A DNA stretch of 64,000 nucleotides. Source: JBFHRE01 sp041746105 (lineage in GTDB: Bacteria; Actinomycetota; Acidimicrobiia; Spongiisociales; ZC4RG35). The notes under the pieces are model-generated. The model had not been told where the DNA came from and searched no databases. It saw nothing but the letters and a program-made list of their open reading frames with translations. The position numbers were made by a program, and so were the translations under genes. Each line of letters opens with the position of its first letter. Position 1 is the first letter of the stretch. Positions 8,763 to 17,256 of the stretch are shown piece after piece. The stretch covers positions 8,808 to 72,807 of the forward strand of contig JBGTHP010000047.1 of assembly GCA_041746105.1 (NCBI GenBank), written 5' to 3'.

Positions 8763-10142
8763 GTGGTGGCCACCACTCGCTCGACGGATTCCGTTGCGAT
8801 CGAACGCATCATCGAACGCGAACGGGAGACCTTTCTCAAACGGATGAAGGGCTCGGCAGCCGCCACCGAACGGGCTCAGGCCACTCTCGTCGGCGGCGTC
8901 ACCTCCAGCTGGCAGATCTCCTACCCGCATCCGATCTGGATCGATCGGGGTGAGGGCTCTCACCTCTTCGACGTCGATGGCAACGAGTACATCGACTATC
9001 ACGGTGGATATGGAGTTGGCCTTGCCGGTCACGCTCACCCGGCGATAGTGCGGGCGGTGACCGAGCGGGTCACTCGAGGAACGCATTTCGCCCAACCTGT
9101 CAGCGATGCGGTGGTGGTGGCGGAGGAGCTGGCGGCGCGTTACGGCCTTCCTTTGTGGCGTTTCGGGAACAGCGGGACCGAAGCGACGATGGATGCTGTC
9201 CATCTCATGCGTGCCGCAACCGGCCGCGATCTCATCATCAAGTTCGAAGGCGCCTATCACGGGCACCACGACTCGGTCCAGGTGTCGACCTGGGTCGAGG
9301 AGGGTTTGGGCGATGAACGACGCCCCAAGAGCGTCGCCTACTCGGCTGGTTATCCCCAGGCGATCGTCGATCTGACGCTGATTGCGCCGTTCAACGACCT
9401 CGAAGTCGTCGAAGAGCTCTTTGCGGAGAATCCTGGCAAGATCGCCGGCGTCATTATCGAACCCGTACTCATGAACTGCGGCATCGTTCCTCCAGAACCT
9501 GGTTTTCTGGAAGGTTTGCGAGACGTCACACGAGCCAACGGGGCCTATCTCACCTTCGACGAGGTCAAGACGGGATTCACAGTCGGATACGGCGGTGTCA
9601 CCCGGCGTTACGGGGTCACCCCCGACATCGTCTGTCTCGCCAAGGCGCTCGGCGGCGGAATACCGGTGTCTGCCATCGGAGGCATCCCTGAGATCATGTC
9701 GCTGATCGTCGACGGCGTCTACGACCAGGTGGGCACTTTCAACGGCAACCCGTTGAGCATGGCGGCGGCGAAGGCGATGTTGACCGAAATCCTGATCGAA
9801 CCCACCTACGAGCACATGGCCAACCTGCAGACCCGGATGGGTGAAGGCGCAGAGCGGATCGTCGCCGAATACGAACTTCCCGCCTACGTGGTGCGATTGG
9901 GGGCCAAGGGCTCCATCACCTACTCACCAGAGCGGATCACCAACTACCGCCAATCGCTGAAGATGGATGGACCGGCAGCGCTGGCCGCCTGGCTCACACA
10001 GTTCAATCGCGGGGTGTTCCTGCCGCCTTGGACAAAGGGGGAGCAGTGGCTGATTTCGGTGCAGCATACCGAGGCCGACATCGACCAGTATCTCGACACT
10101 CTGGAGGTCTTCGCCAGGGCAATGCGCGGGCTGGACGGATAG
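8763..10142 (+). CDS. Class III PLP-dependent aminotransferase (GSA-aminomutase-like)
   Basis: A 459-residue class III aminotransferase. It shows the PLP-phosphate contact GNSGTEATMDAVHLMRAAT (about residues 135-153), the cofactor-binding FDEVKTGF and the Schiff-base lysine in LAKALGGG (near K294). The overall sequence is of the glutamate-1-semialdehyde aminomutase/aspartate aminotransferase-like type, but no heme genes are nearby, so an amine or amino-acid transaminase is likelier. A strong SD AAGGAGG lies at 8751-8757; two GTG codons (8763, 8766) could start translation, and the second has the better spacing. It is followed 9 bp later by the transporter ATPase, suggesting a joint operon controlled by the palindrome upstream. 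Confidence 0.85.
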   Translation: MVATTRSTDSVAIERIIERERETFLKRMKGSAAATERAQATLVGGVTSSWQISYPHPIWIDRGEGSHLFDVDGNEYIDYHGGYGVGLAGHAHPAIVRAVTERVTRGTHFAQPVSDAVVVAEELAARYGLPLWRFGNSGTEATMDAVHLMRAATGRDLIIKFEGAYHGHHDSVQVSTWVEEGLGDERRPKSVAYSAGYPQAIVDLTLIAPFNDLEVVEELFAENPGKIAGVIIEPVLMNCGIVPPEPGFLEGLRDVTRANGAYLTFDEVKTGFTVGYGGVTRRYGVTPDIVCLAKALGGGIPVSAIGGIPEIMSLIVDGVYDQVGTFNGNPLSMAAAKAMLTEILIEPTYEHMANLQTRMGEGAERIVAEYELPAYVVRLGAKGSITYSPERITNYRQSLKMDGPAALAAWLTQFNRGVFLPPWTKGEQWLISVQHTEADIDQYLDTLEVFARAMRGLDG

Positions 10143-10151
10143 GCTGGCGCA

Positions 10152-11213
10152 ATGGCAGGCGGCTCCGTTCAACTGGTCGGTTTGGAAAAACTGTTTGGTG
10201 AAACCAGAGCGGTCGATTCGATCGATCTCGAGGTGAGCGCGGGCGAGTTCTTCTCCCTCCTTGGCCCTTCTGGGTGTGGCAAGACGACCACCCTCCGCCT
10301 CGTTGCCGGCTTCGAACGCCCCACCTCGGGCGAGATCCGGATCGACGGACTGGACACGTCTCAGATTCCACCTCACAAGCGGCCGGTTTCGACGGTGTTC
10401 CAGAGCTACGCCTTGTTCCCGCACATGACGGTGGGCGAGAACGTCGCCTTCGGCCTTGCCTATCAGGAAGTCTCGAAACAAGACATGGCGCGCAGGGTGG
10501 GAGACGCGCTGGAATTGGTGCACCTGGACGGGATGGAGAAGCGGAAACCGACTCAGCTGTCCGGGGGACAACAACAGCGTGTGGCACTGGCCCGATCATT
10601 GGTGCTCAACCCGGCGGTGCTCCTGCTCGATGAGCCACTGGGCGCCCTCGACGCCAAACTTCGCAAGGCCCTTCAGGTCGAATTGAAAACGTTGCAGGAG
10701 GAGGTCGGGATCACCTTCATCTATGTCACCCACGACCAGGAAGAGGCGCTGACGATGTCAGACCGATTGGCAGTGATGAACAAGGGCCAGATCGAACAGA
10801 TCGGGACCCCATCCGAGGTTTATGAGGAACCTGCCAGTCCCTACATCGCGGATTTTCTCGGTTTGTCCAACCTGATGGAGGGAAAAGCGGAGGGGTCGGA
10901 CGGCCATGGCGGGTGCAATGTCGTGCTCGGCTCCCATCGGGTCGTTGCCCGATCAGGGCGCGTGGACGCAACTGGCGCGGTCAACGTTTGTATCCGCCCT
11001 GAGCGGCTCATCCTCAACGGAGAAGGCAGCAATCTTCTTCCGTGTGTTGTAGACCGCGTCGTCTACATGGGGTCGATGTTGCAGGTGCTCATCCACGTGC
11101 CGGAGGTGGGGGAGTTGCAGGTGATCATTCCAAACCAGGGCAATGGGATCGCCCACCTTCGCGGCAGCCAGGTGATGGTGGAACTACCGCCAGAAGCACT
11201 CCGGGTCTTGTAG
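10152..11213 (+). CDS. potA: PotA-type ABC transporter ATPase
   Basis: A 353-residue ABC ATPase of the spermidine/putrescine (CUT1/PotA) type. Seen motifs are Walker A GPSGCGKTTT (about residue 40), the Q-loop FQSYALFPHMTV, the signature LSGGQQQRVALARS, Walker B LLLDEPLGALD and the H-loop THDQEEA. The last 110 residues form a TOBE_2 regulatory domain. It sits downstream of the aminotransferase, while permeases and binding protein are on the opposite strand directly after it. The cargo may be a polyamine or another cationic amine; PotA relatives also import betaines, so specificity is open. Confidence 0.88.
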   Translation: MAGGSVQLVGLEKLFGETRAVDSIDLEVSAGEFFSLLGPSGCGKTTTLRLVAGFERPTSGEIRIDGLDTSQIPPHKRPVSTVFQSYALFPHMTVGENVAFGLAYQEVSKQDMARRVGDALELVHLDGMEKRKPTQLSGGQQQRVALARSLVLNPAVLLLDEPLGALDAKLRKALQVELKTLQEEVGITFIYVTHDQEEALTMSDRLAVMNKGQIEQIGTPSEVYEEPASPYIADFLGLSNLMEGKAEGSDGHGGCNVVLGSHRVVARSGRVDATGAVNVCIRPERLILNGEGSNLLPCVVDRVVYMGSMLQVLIHVPEVGELQVIIPNQGNGIAHLRGSQVMVELPPEALRVL

Positions 11214-11249
11214 AAGCGGTCACCACATCGGGATCACGCTCCCGGTTTC

Positions 11250-12125
11250 TCATAGATCCAATCTGGTGAGGGCACTCGTGGCGGTTTCGCCGGTGTTGTC
11301 ACGTCGGGCATACCGACTCAAGATCAACCCTGCGATGGAGACCGAGGTCAGCGTGGCCACGAGCAAGATGCTGGCGAGGGCGTTCAGAGACGGAGGCGGC
11401 GCCAGCCGGGCACCGGAATAGAGCCGCACTGGGATAGTGATCGAATCGGCGCCTCCGGCCAGGAACTGGCTGATGACAAAATCGTCGATGGAGATGGCGA
11501 AGACAATCGCGAATGAGGCCATGATCGCGGGCGCCAGGAGGGGGAAAAGGACGCGTCGCATGGCCTGGGTGGGCGAGGCTCCCAGGTCCATCGCCGCCTC
11601 CTCGTAATCGCGTCCGATCGCGAATAGACGACCACGGACGATGATCACCACGAATGAGATCGAGAATGTCACATGTCCCAACAACTGGGCCCACGTCCCG
11701 AATGGCACGAAGTCATACAAGTTGGCGAACACGAGGAACAACGCCACTCCCATGACGATCTCGGGTGTGACGAGTGGAACCAACATCAGGAAGCCGGCCG
11801 GGCGGGCCCCCCGGCCGCGCCACCTCGCCAGGCCGATGGCCAACGCCACTCCGATCGGGGTGGCAAAGATCATTGTGAGTGCTGCCAGCCGAATGCTCTG
11901 AGTCAGAGCCAGGGTGAGCGAATCGTCCTTGGCGACGGAGGCAGTGTCAGTCAGATACCACCTCATCGAAAATCCCTGCCAGGTGCTGCGCGACCTTCCG
12001 GCGTTGAAAGAGAACTGGATCGCGACCAGGACCGGAACCAGCGACCACACGATGTATGCCAGCGTCCAGACTCTCAACAGACGAGGTTTGCCCCAGGGAT
12101 TGGAGACGAGGTCGCGTACCGTCAT
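11250..12125 (-). CDS. potC: PotC-type ABC transporter permease
   Basis: A 291-residue inner-membrane permease with six predicted hydrophobic segments and the binding-protein-dependent transport signature EEAAMDLGASPTQAMRRVLFPLLAPAI, which contacts the ATPase. The order downstream of PotB fits the PotC position. Its start overlaps the end of the PotB gene by 4 nt. It ends convergently 36 bp from potA, so the transporter is split over two opposing transcripts that meet tail to tail. Confidence 0.88.
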   Translation of the reverse strand: MTVRDLVSNPWGKPRLLRVWTLAYIVWSLVPVLVAIQFSFNAGRSRSTWQGFSMRWYLTDTASVAKDDSLTLALTQSIRLAALTMIFATPIGVALAIGLARWRGRGARPAGFLMLVPLVTPEIVMGVALFLVFANLYDFVPFGTWAQLLGHVTFSISFVVIIVRGRLFAIGRDYEEAAMDLGASPTQAMRRVLFPLLAPAIMASFAIVFAISIDDFVISQFLAGGADSITIPVRLYSGARLAPPPSLNALASILLVATLTSVSIAGLILSRYARRDNTGETATSALTRLDL

Positions 12126-13045
12126 TCGCGGGCCTGCTCCGTCACGCGTGCGATGTTGAAGAGGTAATAGAGCATCAAAACCGCCACCAGGCTCATCAGG
12201 ACGAGGGTGAGTGCTGCCCCCCGGCCGCCCTGGCTCGACGTCTGGTTGATGAACTGATCGATCTGGTTTCCGATCATCCGCGTCCTGGGCGAACCCGACA
12301 GGAGGTTGGGGGTGTAGTAGTCGCCAAACATCGGGAGCATGATCAGGACCAAACCGGCGAGCACGCCCTGCTTTGACAGAGGCAGCGTCACCCGCCTAAA
12401 CGTCTGGAACGGGCTCGCCCCCAGGTCTCGCGATGCTTCCATCACCTGGGTTTCGATCCGGTCGAGGGCTGCGTACAGCGGCAGGATGAAGAAGGGGATG
12501 TAGCCGTAGACCAGGCCGAGAATGACGGTTGTGTGGCGCCCGCTCAACCAATCCACCGGCGCCAGCCCCAAGGCGTCCCAGAGCCGGTTGACAAGACCGT
12601 CAGGGCTGAGGAGGTTGACCCAGGCCAGCATCCGCATGAGGTAGTTGATCCAGAATGGGGCAAGGAGCGCCAGTAGCCACAGGCCCTTTCGTTTCTGGAC
12701 ACGGCGGGCCACAAAGTACGCGACCGGATACCCGATGATTATGCAGAGCACCGATGCCGCACCAACGTAACCGGCGGTGCGGGTGGCGATGCTTCCGAGT
12801 TGGCCGCCAAACAGATCGCGGAAGACCTCGCCGAACGACGAGGGGTCCCAGGCGAACGGATTCCATTCCGGCTGCGGTTTGAGGAAGATGGGGTCGAGAT
12901 CGCCCATCGCCACGGCCAGTACCGCGTAAAACGGCACCACAAAGAGGAGAACCAGCCAAACCAGACCGGGTGCGGCAAACGCAGGCCACACCCAACGGTG
13001 TTGGCCTACGGCCTGGGTTTCCGCCGACTGGAGGTTCGACGGCAT
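12122..13045 (-). CDS. potB: PotB-type ABC transporter permease
   Basis: A 307-residue permease. A cytoplasmic N-terminus is followed by a first membrane helix (FAAPGLVWLVLLFVVPFYAVL), further helices and the coupling loop MEASRDLGASPFQTFRRVTLPLS. This matches the PotB/HisM permease type. It lies 10 bp downstream of the binding-protein gene and overlaps potC by 4 nt, so potD-potB-potC are co-transcribed on the minus strand, probably from the promoter with operator site 2. No strong SD is visible before the ATG, consistent with translation coupled to potD. Confidence 0.88.
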   Translation of the reverse strand: MPSNLQSAETQAVGQHRWVWPAFAAPGLVWLVLLFVVPFYAVLAVAMGDLDPIFLKPQPEWNPFAWDPSSFGEVFRDLFGGQLGSIATRTAGYVGAASVLCIIIGYPVAYFVARRVQKRKGLWLLALLAPFWINYLMRMLAWVNLLSPDGLVNRLWDALGLAPVDWLSGRHTTVILGLVYGYIPFFILPLYAALDRIETQVMEASRDLGASPFQTFRRVTLPLSKQGVLAGLVLIMLPMFGDYYTPNLLSGSPRTRMIGNQIDQFINQTSSQGGRGAALTLVLMSLVAVLMLYYLFNIARVTEQARE

Positions 13046-13055
13046 TTACGTTGGT

Positions 13056-14339
13056 TCAGCCGCCGGCCTGGACTTTTGCCCAAGCATCCAGCCACATCTT
13101 CTCTTTTTCGGCTCCGAGCTGTATCGGCACGTCGCCTCTCGGGTTGTCGAAGTCCTCCGGCAACACCACGGCCGAGGCAAGGTATTCCGGGACCCACTCG
13201 TCGGCAACGAGCAGATTCACATCGAGACCCTTCTGTGGCGGCTGATATCCGTTCCATCCGAAGTTCTCGAGGGCGTTGTCCTCGTTCAGCATGAAATCGA
13301 GGAACTGGTGGGCGAGGACGGGGCTCTCTGCTCCCCGCAGGACGGTGATGGTGTCGTTGGCGATGTTGCCCTTCACCGTTCCACTCGAATGCGCAGGCCA
13401 CAGATAACGGGTCACGCTCGGGTCGCCGTCCAATGGGAAGTAATAGGGCGCCGCAACGATGTCACCCGACCAGGCCATGTGGAGGCCATAACGTCCCTCC
13501 GGGATCCCGGCGTAGGCGCCGTCTATCGAGAATCGAATCCCCATGAGGTCGACGAGTTCGACCAGCGAGTCGGCGGCAGCATCAATCTGCGCTTGGGATG
13601 ACGCTTTCGGATCGGTTGAGCCGGCCCGAAACAGTGACATGGTCAGGGTCTCGCGGAAATCGTCGTAGAGACCGGTTTTTCCCTTGTACTTGGGGTTCCA
13701 GAACACATCGTATGGGTTGGCGCTCTCGACATCGGCTGAATCGACCTGGTCGGTCCTCCAGGCGATTCCAGTCTGGTAGACCGTGTACGGGACCGAGTAT
13801 GCGGATCCTTTGTCGTAGTAGGGGTCTGCCAGCTGGTTCCACACATTGGCGAGATTGGGGAGGTAGTCGTGATTGATCGGCTGGATGATCTTTCCGGCCA
13901 CCACCTTGGCGATGGTGCTCGCCACAGGGAAAAAAACGTCGAACTGGACTTCGCCCGAGATGAGCTTTTGGAGGGCTTCCTCCTCGTTGAAGTAGGTGGT
14001 GAGCTCGATGTCGACCCCCAGGGCTTCCTCGGCGGCGACCACGGTGTCGGGGTTGATGTAGTCGGCCCAGTTGTAGATCTTGAGAGGCCCCGTCTCAGGG
14101 CTGAGCCCGGAAGCGATAGCCTGGTTGTCGTCGAAAAGGGTTTGGGTCACAGGTGAACTCGGGGAGCCGATGATGACCTCGGCCGCAACCTCGTCATCGC
14201 CACCGCCGCACGCGGCCAGAATCGCCGACATCGTTGGCAGACTCAGCCCGAGGGCGCTGGCTCTCCAGAGGAACTCCCTCCGCGTGAAGTCTCTGCGCCG
14301 TGTCTGTGGGTTCCAGTTCTGTCGCGGATGAAATGCCAC
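13056..14339 (-). CDS. potD: PotD-type Tat-exported solute-binding lipoprotein
   Basis: I chose the GTG at 14339: it has a strong SD (GAGGAGGA, about 6 nt away) and places a twin-arginine signal near the N-terminus (RRDFTRREFLWRASALGLS) ending in a LAACGGG lipobox. A longer frame starting from a TTG at 14384 would run through operator site 2 and is less likely. The mature 380-residue domain reads LKIYNWADYINPDTV, the classic PotD/PotF opening, so the ligand is probably a polyamine or similar cation. It is the first transporter gene after the TetR gene at 14429-15040. Specificity for spermidine, putrescine or another amine cannot be decided. Confidence 0.87.
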   Translation of the reverse strand: MAFHPRQNWNPQTRRRDFTRREFLWRASALGLSLPTMSAILAACGGGDDEVAAEVIIGSPSSPVTQTLFDDNQAIASGLSPETGPLKIYNWADYINPDTVVAAEEALGVDIELTTYFNEEEALQKLISGEVQFDVFFPVASTIAKVVAGKIIQPINHDYLPNLANVWNQLADPYYDKGSAYSVPYTVYQTGIAWRTDQVDSADVESANPYDVFWNPKYKGKTGLYDDFRETLTMSLFRAGSTDPKASSQAQIDAAADSLVELVDLMGIRFSIDGAYAGIPEGRYGLHMAWSGDIVAAPYYFPLDGDPSVTRYLWPAHSSGTVKGNIANDTITVLRGAESPVLAHQFLDFMLNEDNALENFGWNGYQPPQKGLDVNLLVADEWVPEYLASAVVLPEDFDNPRGDVPIQLGAEKEKMWLDAWAKVQAGG

Positions 14340-14369
14340 CGTCGGTCCTCCTCGTCGCCGCCGCGGTCC

Positions 14370-14383
14370 TGAACCGCCGTTCA
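14370..14383. promoter_or_regulatory. Putative TetR operator, site 2
   Basis: Inverted repeat TGAAC-CGCC-GTTCA in the gap between the TetR gene (stop at 14429) and the GTG start of potD at 14339. It sits about 30 bp upstream of the potD start, where binding would block transcription of potDBC. The core is the same as in sites 1 and 3. Confidence 0.65.
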
Positions 14384-14428
14384 ATCAACTTTACTCCGTG
14401 GTGATCGGCGATGTCGGGTAGAGCCCGC

Positions 14429-15040
14429 TCACCTGGTCGCGAGCGACAGTTCGCTGGCGGCGATCGAGTGGCAGATCTCCTTCATCTTTTCGCCGTCGAT
14501 CCCGGGATCCTGGAGGAGAACCTGGATCCCGAGACCATCGATGAGAGACGACAGGATCATCGCGAACCGGCTCGGGTCTTTGCAGGTCATCGTGTTCTCT
14601 TCGATGCCTTGGGTCACTATTTCGGCGATGGTCGTTCTGAGCGCCTCATCCATCCGGAATCGCTCCCTGGCAAGCTCCGGGTCTTGGCGCGAGCGTGACC
14701 ACATCTCGAGCCACAGCTGCCACTCGTTGTCATCACGGTCGAGTGATTCGCTCGGTGGACAACTGGCATCGATCAACACGCTCAACCGGTCGACGGCGCT
14801 CTCGGTCCCGTCGAGATGCACGGCGACACGTTCGAAGAACTGTTGATCTCGGTGGGCAAGCGCCTCAGCCAGCAGACGGTCCTTCGAGGAGAAGTAGTAC
14901 AGGATCAGGGCTGGGCTGATCCCGATCTTTTCGGCGATGTCGGCAATTCTGGTATCGCAGATGCCCCGTTCGGCAATGACCCCGGCGGCCGCCTCCAGGA
15001 TCTGTCGGCGCCGTTCTTCTGTCATCCGAGGTCGTGCCAT
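14429..15040 (-). CDS. TetR-family regulator, BetI-like, of the amine island
   Basis: A 203-residue TetR protein: MARPRMTEERRRQILEAA start, helix-turn-helix IADIAEKIGISPALILYYFSSKDRLLAEAL (about residues 27-56), then a BetI-like ligand domain with LWLEMWSRSRQDPELA. The ATG at 15040 gives the normal short N-terminal arm; the open frame extends to 15133 but would then run into the operator. It stands between palindromic sites 2 and 3, with potDBC downstream and the acyl-CoA synthetase divergent, so autoregulation and control of both sides is likely. The inducer is probably an amine or acyl-CoA of this pathway. Confidence 0.85.
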   Translation of the reverse strand: MARPRMTEERRRQILEAAAGVIAERGICDTRIADIAEKIGISPALILYYFSSKDRLLAEALAHRDQQFFERVAVHLDGTESAVDRLSVLIDASCPPSESLDRDDNEWQLWLEMWSRSRQDPELARERFRMDEALRTTIAEIVTQGIEENTMTCKDPSRFAMILSSLIDGLGIQVLLQDPGIDGEKMKEICHSIAASELSLATR

Positions 15041-15118
15041 GCTGTTGAGGCTAGACCCGCGACCAACCATGTATGAATGCGGCAAACCGCGCGTCCTCCT
15101 GGCTACCGCTGGATAGAC

Positions 15119-15132
15119 TGAACGACGGTTCA
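15119..15132. promoter_or_regulatory. Putative TetR operator, site 3
   Basis: Inverted repeat TGAAC-GACG-GTTCA in the divergent gap between the TetR gene and the acyl-CoA synthetase. Its right end lies 6 bp before the ATG at 15139, close enough to cover the transcription start of a leaderless or short-leader mRNA. Confidence 0.65.
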
Positions 15133-15138
15133 ATCTTT

Positions 15139-17247
15139 ATGACGAAAGCCACTCCAACGCCACCTCAGACCAGTCTCGGTCCGCTGCTCGAACCGGGATC
15201 GATCGCGATCGTCGGGGCGAGTCCCCGGGTCGGATCGGTTGGGCACCACCTCGTTCGCCAACTGGTCAAGGGAGGGTTTGAAGGCCGGCTCCATCTGGTA
15301 AACCCGAATCATTCTGTCATCGAAGGGATCGAGTGCGTTCCTGACCTGTCGGCGGTGGGAGCGGTCGACCTTGCGGTGCTGGCCGTCGCCGACCACCGTC
15401 TCGAAGCCCAACTGGAGGCAGCGGTGGATGCCGGCGCGGGTTCGGCCGCAATCTTCGGTCCGTGTCTGGGCCGAGGCTCAACCGGAGAACCGCTGGCCGT
15501 CCGGTTGGGATCGGTGGCGGCACGAGCCGGGCTTCCCATCTGCGGGGGCAATGGTATGGGATTCGTCAACGTCTCGCGCAGAGTCAGGGTCACCGGATAC
15601 TTCCAACCCTGGGACCTCAGTCCAGGGCCGGTGGCGTTCATCAGTCACTCCGGGTCACTGTTCTCGGCGATGCTTCACAACCATCGTCACCTTCGTTTCA
15701 ATCTGGTGATTTCGAGCGGCAACGAACTTGCGACAACGATGGATGAATATGTCGCATATGCGCTGAACCAGCCGGACACGCGCACCGTTGGCCTGTTTCT
15801 CGAGACGGTGCGTGAACCTGACGGAATGCGGTCGAGCTTTGAAGAAGCCGACCGGCGGGGGATCCCGATCGTCGCTTTGAAAGTTGGTCGCACGGACCGG
15901 GCGCGGGCGGCGGTCGCCACCCACTCTTCTGCCATCGCCGGTGATCATGCCGCTTTCGAGGCCTTTGCTCGCTCGCTTGGTGTACACCTTGTGGACACGC
16001 CGGACGAGATGATCGACACGCTGCAAGTTTTTTCTTCGCCTCGCCGGGCGTTCCCCGGTGGCGTGGGTTCTGTTCACGACTCGGGTGGGGAGCGCTCCCT
16101 CTTCATCGACGCCGCAGCGGCGGCAGGAGTGACGCTCTCCGAGTTGGGACCGGTGACCAAAAACCGGATCGCCAAGGTGCTCGATCCCGGTCTGGAGCCA
16201 GAGAATCCCGTTGACGCCTGGGGTTCTGGTCACGGTTTTGACGCAGTATTCGAAGATTGCCTCAGGGCGGTCGCCGATGATGACTCGGTAGGGGTGGTCG
16301 TCTTCAGTGTCGATCTGACTCCCGAGGAGAACCCGGCCGACGCCTACGGCGGAGTCGGTGCCACCGTCGCCGCCGACATCGCCAAGCCACTCGTGGTTCT
16401 GTCGAATCTTGCGAGCACGGTCGATCAGCAGGATGCATCGGTGCTCGATGGCGCCGGGGTTCCGGTTCTGCGAGGTACTGCCACGGGGCTTGCCGCGATC
16501 CGGCACCTCCTCGATGATCGGGACCACCGGCTTCTTCCCCCGCTGACGCCGCTTCACAATCCTCACGGCGAAAGCGCGAACTGGGTTGGTCGATTGTCTC
16601 AGGGCAGCCCCCTGACCGAGGTTGAAAGTCTCGACCTGTTCTCCGATTTTGGTATTCCGACGATCGCCCGCCAACTTGTCGCCGATGAGCAAGCCGCGGT
16701 TTCGGCGGCCGCTCGAATCGGGTTCCCGGTAGCGCTCAAGACTGCCGGATCTGGAGTTCACAAGTCCGACGTGGACGGTGTGTTGCTCGGCTTGACCGAC
16801 GCGGATTCCGTGGCTGCCGGCTATCGACGTCTCCGCCATTTGGGGGCAGAGGTCCAGGTCCAGGTGATGGCACCGGCCGGACTCGAGGTTGCATTGGGAG
16901 TGGTCAGGGATCCGCAATACGGACTCATGATTCTGGTGGCGGCAGGTGGTCTTTTGATAGAACTCCTCTCCGACTATTCCCTGATGCCGGTGCCTGTCGA
17001 TGAAACCAGGGTCTGGCGCGGCCTGGAGAAGCTCAGAATGAGATCGCTGTTCGACGGTTATCGCGGGCGCCCGCCGGCCGATATCAAAGCCGTGGTCGGG
17101 GCGGCCGTGGCTTTGTCCCACCTGGCGGTTCAACTAGGCGAACAACTCGAATCGATCGATATCAACCCGTTGCTGGTTCATGAGTCGGGTTGTGTCGCGG
17201 TCGACGGCCTCGTGGTCCCGCGAGTCTCCGCCCCGGATCGTCCATAG
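15139..17247 (+). CDS. Acyl-CoA synthetase, ADP-forming type
   Basis: A 702-residue protein with the domain order of single-chain NDP-forming acyl-CoA synthetases: CoA-binding Rossmann domain (GSIAIVGASPRVGSVGHHLVRQLVKGG), succinyl-CoA-ligase-like domains with the SHSGSL motif, and an ATP-grasp domain (FPVALKTAGSGVHKSDVDGV). It joins a carboxylic acid to CoA. I chose the ATG at 15139 because the longer frame from 15073 would translate through operator site 3. No SD is visible, so the transcript may be leaderless. The product could feed the acyl-CoA dehydrogenase of the same island. Confidence 0.85.
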   Translation: MTKATPTPPQTSLGPLLEPGSIAIVGASPRVGSVGHHLVRQLVKGGFEGRLHLVNPNHSVIEGIECVPDLSAVGAVDLAVLAVADHRLEAQLEAAVDAGAGSAAIFGPCLGRGSTGEPLAVRLGSVAARAGLPICGGNGMGFVNVSRRVRVTGYFQPWDLSPGPVAFISHSGSLFSAMLHNHRHLRFNLVISSGNELATTMDEYVAYALNQPDTRTVGLFLETVREPDGMRSSFEEADRRGIPIVALKVGRTDRARAAVATHSSAIAGDHAAFEAFARSLGVHLVDTPDEMIDTLQVFSSPRRAFPGGVGSVHDSGGERSLFIDAAAAAGVTLSELGPVTKNRIAKVLDPGLEPENPVDAWGSGHGFDAVFEDCLRAVADDDSVGVVVFSVDLTPEENPADAYGGVGATVAADIAKPLVVLSNLASTVDQQDASVLDGAGVPVLRGTATGLAAIRHLLDDRDHRLLPPLTPLHNPHGESANWVGRLSQGSPLTEVESLDLFSDFGIPTIARQLVADEQAAVSAAARIGFPVALKTAGSGVHKSDVDGVLLGLTDADSVAAGYRRLRHLGAEVQVQVMAPAGLEVALGVVRDPQYGLMILVAAGGLLIELLSDYSLMPVPVDETRVWRGLEKLRMRSLFDGYRGRPPADIKAVVGAAVALSHLAVQLGEQLESIDINPLLVHESGCVAVDGLVVPRVSAPDRP

Positions 17248-17256
17248 GATCGGGTG

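Noticed and set aside
8763..10142. HemL (glutamate-1-semialdehyde aminomutase)
   Set aside because: The sequence is similar, but the context is a catabolic island with a transporter and TetR operators, so the heme name is not given.
15655..17133. 492-codon minus-strand frame opposite the acyl-CoA synthetase
   Set aside because: It lacks any recognisable domain, and the plus strand has a complete multi-domain enzyme.
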